In this document: positions 61,141-64,000 of the stretch, one piece after another
Numbering within the stretch: the first letter of the stretch is position 1
Layout: each line of letters begins with the position of its first letter
Origin: an uncultured bacterium
GTDB lineage: Bacteria > Verrucomicrobiota > Lentisphaeria > Victivallales > UBA1829
Length of the DNA: 64,000 nt
Direction of reading: 5' to 3'
Assembly: GCA_902780135.1 (NCBI GenBank)
Contig: CACZEK010000001.1
Span: 1 to 64,000 of the forward strand
The notes under the pieces: model-generated
Told to the model about the DNA's origin: nothing
The model's input: the letters and a program-made list of their open reading frames with translations, nothing else
Databases searched by the model: none
Program-made: the position numbers and the translations under genes

Positions 61141-63075
61141 TCAGTTGCCGCGCTTCTGGGCGAAGAGCCAGGTCCAGGTGTTCTTGTCCGCGTAGGCGTT
61201 GTCCCAGGAGTTGTGTCCGACTCCGGGGTACTCCGTGTACGTGACCTTGCCGCCGGCGTTCTTCAGCATGTCGTAGAAGGCGCGGGTGCGCGCAGGCTGG
61301 ACAGTGGTGTCCGCGGCGCCCTGGTGGAGCTGGGTCGGGATCTTGACCATCTTGTCGGCCTGCGCCTGGGAACCGCCGCAGCAGATCGCGACGGCAGCCG
61401 CGTAGAGGTCGGGCCTGCGGGAGCACATTTCGAGCGTGCCGATGCCGCCCATGGAGAAACCGGTGATGTAGACGCGGTCCGGATCGGCGCCGTAGTCCTT
61501 GATCTTCTGCTCGATGAGCTTCGGGAGGATGTCGATCGCGGCGGAGCCGTCCTCGGGGAGACGTCCCATGCCGCCCCAGGTCTGGTTGCTCGGACACTGC
61601 GGAGCGAGCACGATGACCTTGCGGGTCGGGTCGGCCTTGATCGCGGAGATGATGGCGGGGAGGCCCAGACGGACCTGGCTGGCGTTGTCGGTGTCGTTGC
61701 CGCGTTCGCCGCCGCCGTGGAGGAAGAGGATGATGGCGGGCTTGCCGGCCGCGTTCATGTTGTACGTGCCTTCGCAATACCACACCTTGTGGCCCGCGTC
61801 GGTCGTGTATTCAAGCTGCTTCAGGTCGTTGTCGCGGATGATCTGGAGGTCGCGTGCGCGCTGGGGATTCTGCCCCTGCTGGCCGCCCTGGCCCATGCCC
61901 GGACGCTGGCCGCCCTGACCGAAGCCGCCGCCGAAGCCGCCCTGACCCTGCGGGCGCTGGCCGCCCTGACCCATGCCGCCGCCGAAGCCGCCCTGACCCT
62001 GCGGACGCTGGCCGCCCTGGCCCATGCCGCCGCCGAAGCCGCCCTGACCCTGCGGACGCTGGCCGCCCTGGCCCATGCCGCCGGGACGCTGGCCGCCGCG
62101 GCCGCCGCCGAACCCGCCGGCGGATTCAAATTCTTCCTGCGTGACCTTCACGACTTCGCCCTGTTCGGGACGGACGTCGGACTTGACGCCGCGCTTCTGC
62201 GAGAAGAGCCACTTCCAGGATTCGGGGTTCTGATAGGTCCGGGTCCAGCAGTCATGCTGCACGCCGGGATATTCCTTGTAGAACACGTCGTCGTTGCCGG
62301 CTTCCTTCAGCGCGGCATACATGCGGCGGGAGAGCATCACGGGCACGGTCGGATCGGCTCCGCCGTGGAAGATCCAGATCGGGAGGTCTTTCATCTTTTC
62401 CGCCTGGGCGGGATCGCCGCCGCCGCAGCAGGGCATCGCCGCCGCGAAGAGGTCGGTGCCGTAGCGGGAGATGAGGTCCCAGGTGCCGTAGCCGCCCATG
62501 GAGAGGCCGGTGATGTAGACGCGGTCCGGATCGGCGTCAAACTCTTTGATCTTTTTCTGGATGAGGACGGGGACCAGGCCGAGCGCCTGCGCGGGCTTCT
62601 CGGTCAGCTTCGCCATGGAGCCGCCGCGGTGGAGCGGAGCCCAGAGCTGGCTGCTCGGGCATTCGGGGGCGAGCAGGATGACTTTCTGCTTGGCGTCCTT
62701 GATCTGCTTCACGATATCGGGAACGGCAAGGCGGATGGAGGCGAGGTTCTCGTCGCCGCGTTCGCCGATGCCGTGCAGGAAGACGAGGATCGCGGGCTTG
62801 CCGGGCTGGTCTTCATTGTAAACGCCCTGGCAGTACCACATGCTGCCGTCGGCGTCCTTGATGGTCTCCCGCTTCATGTTGTTGTCCTTCAGGATCCGCA
62901 GTTCGTTGGCGAATCTCTGCTGGATCTGCGCGGACGGGGCCTCGGTCTCGGTGATCACTGCCGCGTCGGCGGCGGCCACGAGCGCCGGATCGGCCGGCTT
63001 GAAAGCGGAGTCGGTGGAGCATGCAGCCAGCACGCCGATCATGGCGCAGCCGAGCATACAGATGCTTTTTTTCAT
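61141..63075 (-). CDS. Lipoprotein with two tandem alpha/beta-hydrolase (esterase/peptidase-like) domains
   Basis: 644 residues from ATG at 63075, with GGAGG upstream. Lipobox VLAAC places the anchor Cys near residue 19. Two homologous hydrolase domains (about 55-310 and 425-644) each show ILVFLHGIGERG/ILFLHGGGERG (oxyanion loop), the nucleophile elbow (GLSMGGYG and GFSMGGIG), an Asp (HGGADPTVP, HQGAADTTVQ) and a His (GVQHDCW, GVGHNSW). They are joined by a Gly/Gln-rich linker of about 100 residues with three near-identical units (GQGGQRPQGQGGFGGGM). The pattern resembles PHB-depolymerase/feruloyl-esterase-like or prolyl-peptidase-like enzymes; substrate unknown. It acts outside the cytoplasm. 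Confidence 0.85.
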   Translation of the reverse strand: MKKSICMLGCAMIGVLAACSTDSAFKPADPALVAAADAAVITETEAPSAQIQQRFANELRILKDNNMKRETIKDADGSMWYCQGVYNEDQPGKPAILVFLHGIGERGDENLASIRLAVPDIVKQIKDAKQKVILLAPECPSSQLWAPLHRGGSMAKLTEKPAQALGLVPVLIQKKIKEFDADPDRVYITGLSMGGYGTWDLISRYGTDLFAAAMPCCGGGDPAQAEKMKDLPIWIFHGGADPTVPVMLSRRMYAALKEAGNDDVFYKEYPGVQHDCWTRTYQNPESWKWLFSQKRGVKSDVRPEQGEVVKVTQEEFESAGGFGGGRGGQRPGGMGQGGQRPQGQGGFGGGMGQGGQRPQGQGGFGGGMGQGGQRPQGQGGFGGGFGQGGQRPGMGQGGQQGQNPQRARDLQIIRDNDLKQLEYTTDAGHKVWYCEGTYNMNAAGKPAIILFLHGGGERGNDTDNASQVRLGLPAIISAIKADPTRKVIVLAPQCPSNQTWGGMGRLPEDGSAAIDILPKLIEQKIKDYGADPDRVYITGFSMGGIGTLEMCSRRPDLYAAAVAICCGGSQAQADKMVKIPTQLHQGAADTTVQPARTRAFYDMLKNAGGKVTYTEYPGVGHNSWDNAYADKNTWTWLFAQKRGN

Positions 63076-63174
63076 GATTGTTCCTCCATGAAACGTGATT
63101 GATTGTGTTTTTTCCGTATCCTTCCGGGCTTGTTTTTGAGGGGGTACGCCCGGAAACATACGCAATGACGCGAT

Positions 63175-63203
63175 AACATACTGCAAAAGACTAAAAAAGT
63201 CAA
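63175..63203 (-). promoter_or_regulatory. Promoter for the double-hydrolase lipoprotein
   Basis: Minus strand TTGACT (63203-63198), 17-nt spacer, TATGTT (63180-63175), about 100 bp before the ATG at 63075. Confidence 0.6.
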
Positions 63204-63341
63204 TAGCAGATGAAAAAGAAAAACGCACTTTTCCCGCCGTTTATTAAAACGGTAACGTTACGCGGCCGCGCCGGGACGGTGCGGCTCCGGCGAAAGGCCG
63301 TCGACGAGCCGCCGTTCCGGGGCTTTTTTCAGGCAGAAAGC

Positions 63342-63370
63342 TTGATTTCGGCATCCGCAAATGCTATATT
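63342..63370 (+). promoter_or_regulatory. Promoter for tsaD
   Basis: TTGATT (63342-63347), 17-nt spacer, TATATT (63365-63370), 55 bp before ATG 63426. Confidence 0.7.
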
Positions 63371-63425
63371 AATTGATTGCATGCGAACAAATCACCATTT
63401 TGGATAAACGCGAGGCCGAAAGACT

Positions 63426-64000
63426 ATGAGCTTGATCCTGGGGATCGAATCCAGCTGCGACGAGACCGCCGTGGCGGTCGTGGAGGACGGGAAAAAAGTC
63501 CTCTCCAACGCCGTGGCGTCCCAAATCGCCAAACACGCCCCCTACGGCGGCGTCATCCCGGAACTCGCCGCGCGCGCCCACCTGACCGCGGTCTGCCCGA
63601 CCCTGGACGAAGCGCTGAAGACGGCGGGCGTAACGCTCGACGACCTCGACGCCGTGGCGGTAACGCACGCGCCCGGACTGATCCCCGCGCTGCTCGTCGG
63701 CCTCAATTTCGCCAAGGGGATCGCCGCCTCGCACAACCTGCCGCTGATCCCGATCAACCATTTCTCCGCGCACATTTACGGCGCGTTCCTCGAACAGGAC
63801 TCCATCGTCTTCGGCGATCCGGACCTCTTCCCGATGCTCGCCGTGGTCGTCTCCGGCGGCCACACCGCGCTGGTCGTGGTCGGCGAAGACGGAAAGATGA
63901 CGCTCGCCGGGACCACGCTCGACGACGCCGCGGGCGAAGCCTTCGACAAGGCCGCGAAGATCCTCGACCTCGGCTACCCCGGCGGCCCGGTGATCGAACG
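63426..64000 (+). CDS. tsaD: tRNA N6-adenosine threonylcarbamoyltransferase TsaD, cut by window edge
   Basis: The first 191 codons are present; the frame stays open at the right edge. ILGIESSCDETAVAVVEDG, YGGVIPELAARAHL, THAPGLIPALLVGLNFAKG, the metal-binding HFSAH (in INHFSAHIYGAF), VVSGGHTALVVV and DDAAGEAFDKAAKILDLGYPGG are diagnostic. TsaD completes the universal t6A37 tRNA modification with TsaB, TsaE and TsaC. It is transcribed away from the hydrolase lipoprotein. Confidence 0.96.
   Translation, partial: MSLILGIESSCDETAVAVVEDGKKVLSNAVASQIAKHAPYGGVIPELAARAHLTAVCPTLDEALKTAGVTLDDLDAVAVTHAPGLIPALLVGLNFAKGIAASHNLPLIPINHFSAHIYGAFLEQDSIVFGDPDLFPMLAVVVSGGHTALVVVGEDGKMTLAGTTLDDAAGEAFDKAAKILDLGYPGGPVIE

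Noticed and set aside
61860-62120. Tandem DNA repeat resembling a satellite
   Set aside because: It is the coding linker (GQGGQRPQGQGGFGG type) between two hydrolase domains.

Overview
The window looks like chromosome from an anaerobic, Gram-negative bacterium of the PVC group, most likely a gut-type Lentisphaerota relative; the assignment is inference. Evidence: a GreA elongation factor fused to a very long N-terminal region as in Chlamydiae (46985-49132), lipopolysaccharide genes (waaA, a WaaP-type kinase), and anaerobe markers (rubrerythrin, hybrid cluster protein, 2x[4Fe-4S] ferredoxin, membrane pyrophosphatase). Core genes are GC-rich. At least 17 genes or operons start from a readable sigma-70-like promoter: a -35 resembling TTGAHA, a 16-17 nt spacer and very often TATATT as the -10.

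1-16.4 kb is accessory. A minus-strand run of paralogues (1-5760) encodes N-terminal zinc ribbons joined to Sel1/TPR repeats. One is broken by a 23-nt deletion. Embedded in it is a tail-anchored protein built of YPNGNANGIP-type repeats that I do not recognise. A Sel1 lipoprotein follows. Three copies of one promoter block (8678, 10371, 11510) then drive a HEAT-like membrane protein, a surface-repeat lipoprotein and a multi-TM Sel1 protein. An IS3 transposase remnant and a pair of 50-bp direct repeats surround an AbiH-like abortive-infection gene.

16.4-31.2 kb: a secreted GH43 glycosidase, a DUF1805 protein, rplM-rpsI-argC, a MurC-type ligase, an operon of periplasmic TPR proteins with ExbB/TolQ and two ExbD/TolR proteins, rubrerythrin, an AT-richer exported protein and an aldo/keto reductase.

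31.3-46.8 kb: waaA, a tandem hairpin repeat, a GspC-like protein with a Gly-Phe tail, an FMN-riboswitch operon (ribBA-ribH-nusB-ftsY-aroA), a MarR regulator, a GT39-like pair, uxaC, a transposase-derived IS66-like protein without its catalytic core, and a BaiN/HI0933-type flavoprotein.

46.9-64 kb: greA fusion, metallophosphoesterase, glnS, hcp, a chagasin-like inhibitor, an envelope cassette (WaaP kinase, nucleotidyltransferase, phosphodiesterase, GT2), hppA, ferredoxin, a lipoprotein with two hydrolase domains, and the start of tsaD. No tRNA, rRNA or CRISPR array was seen.
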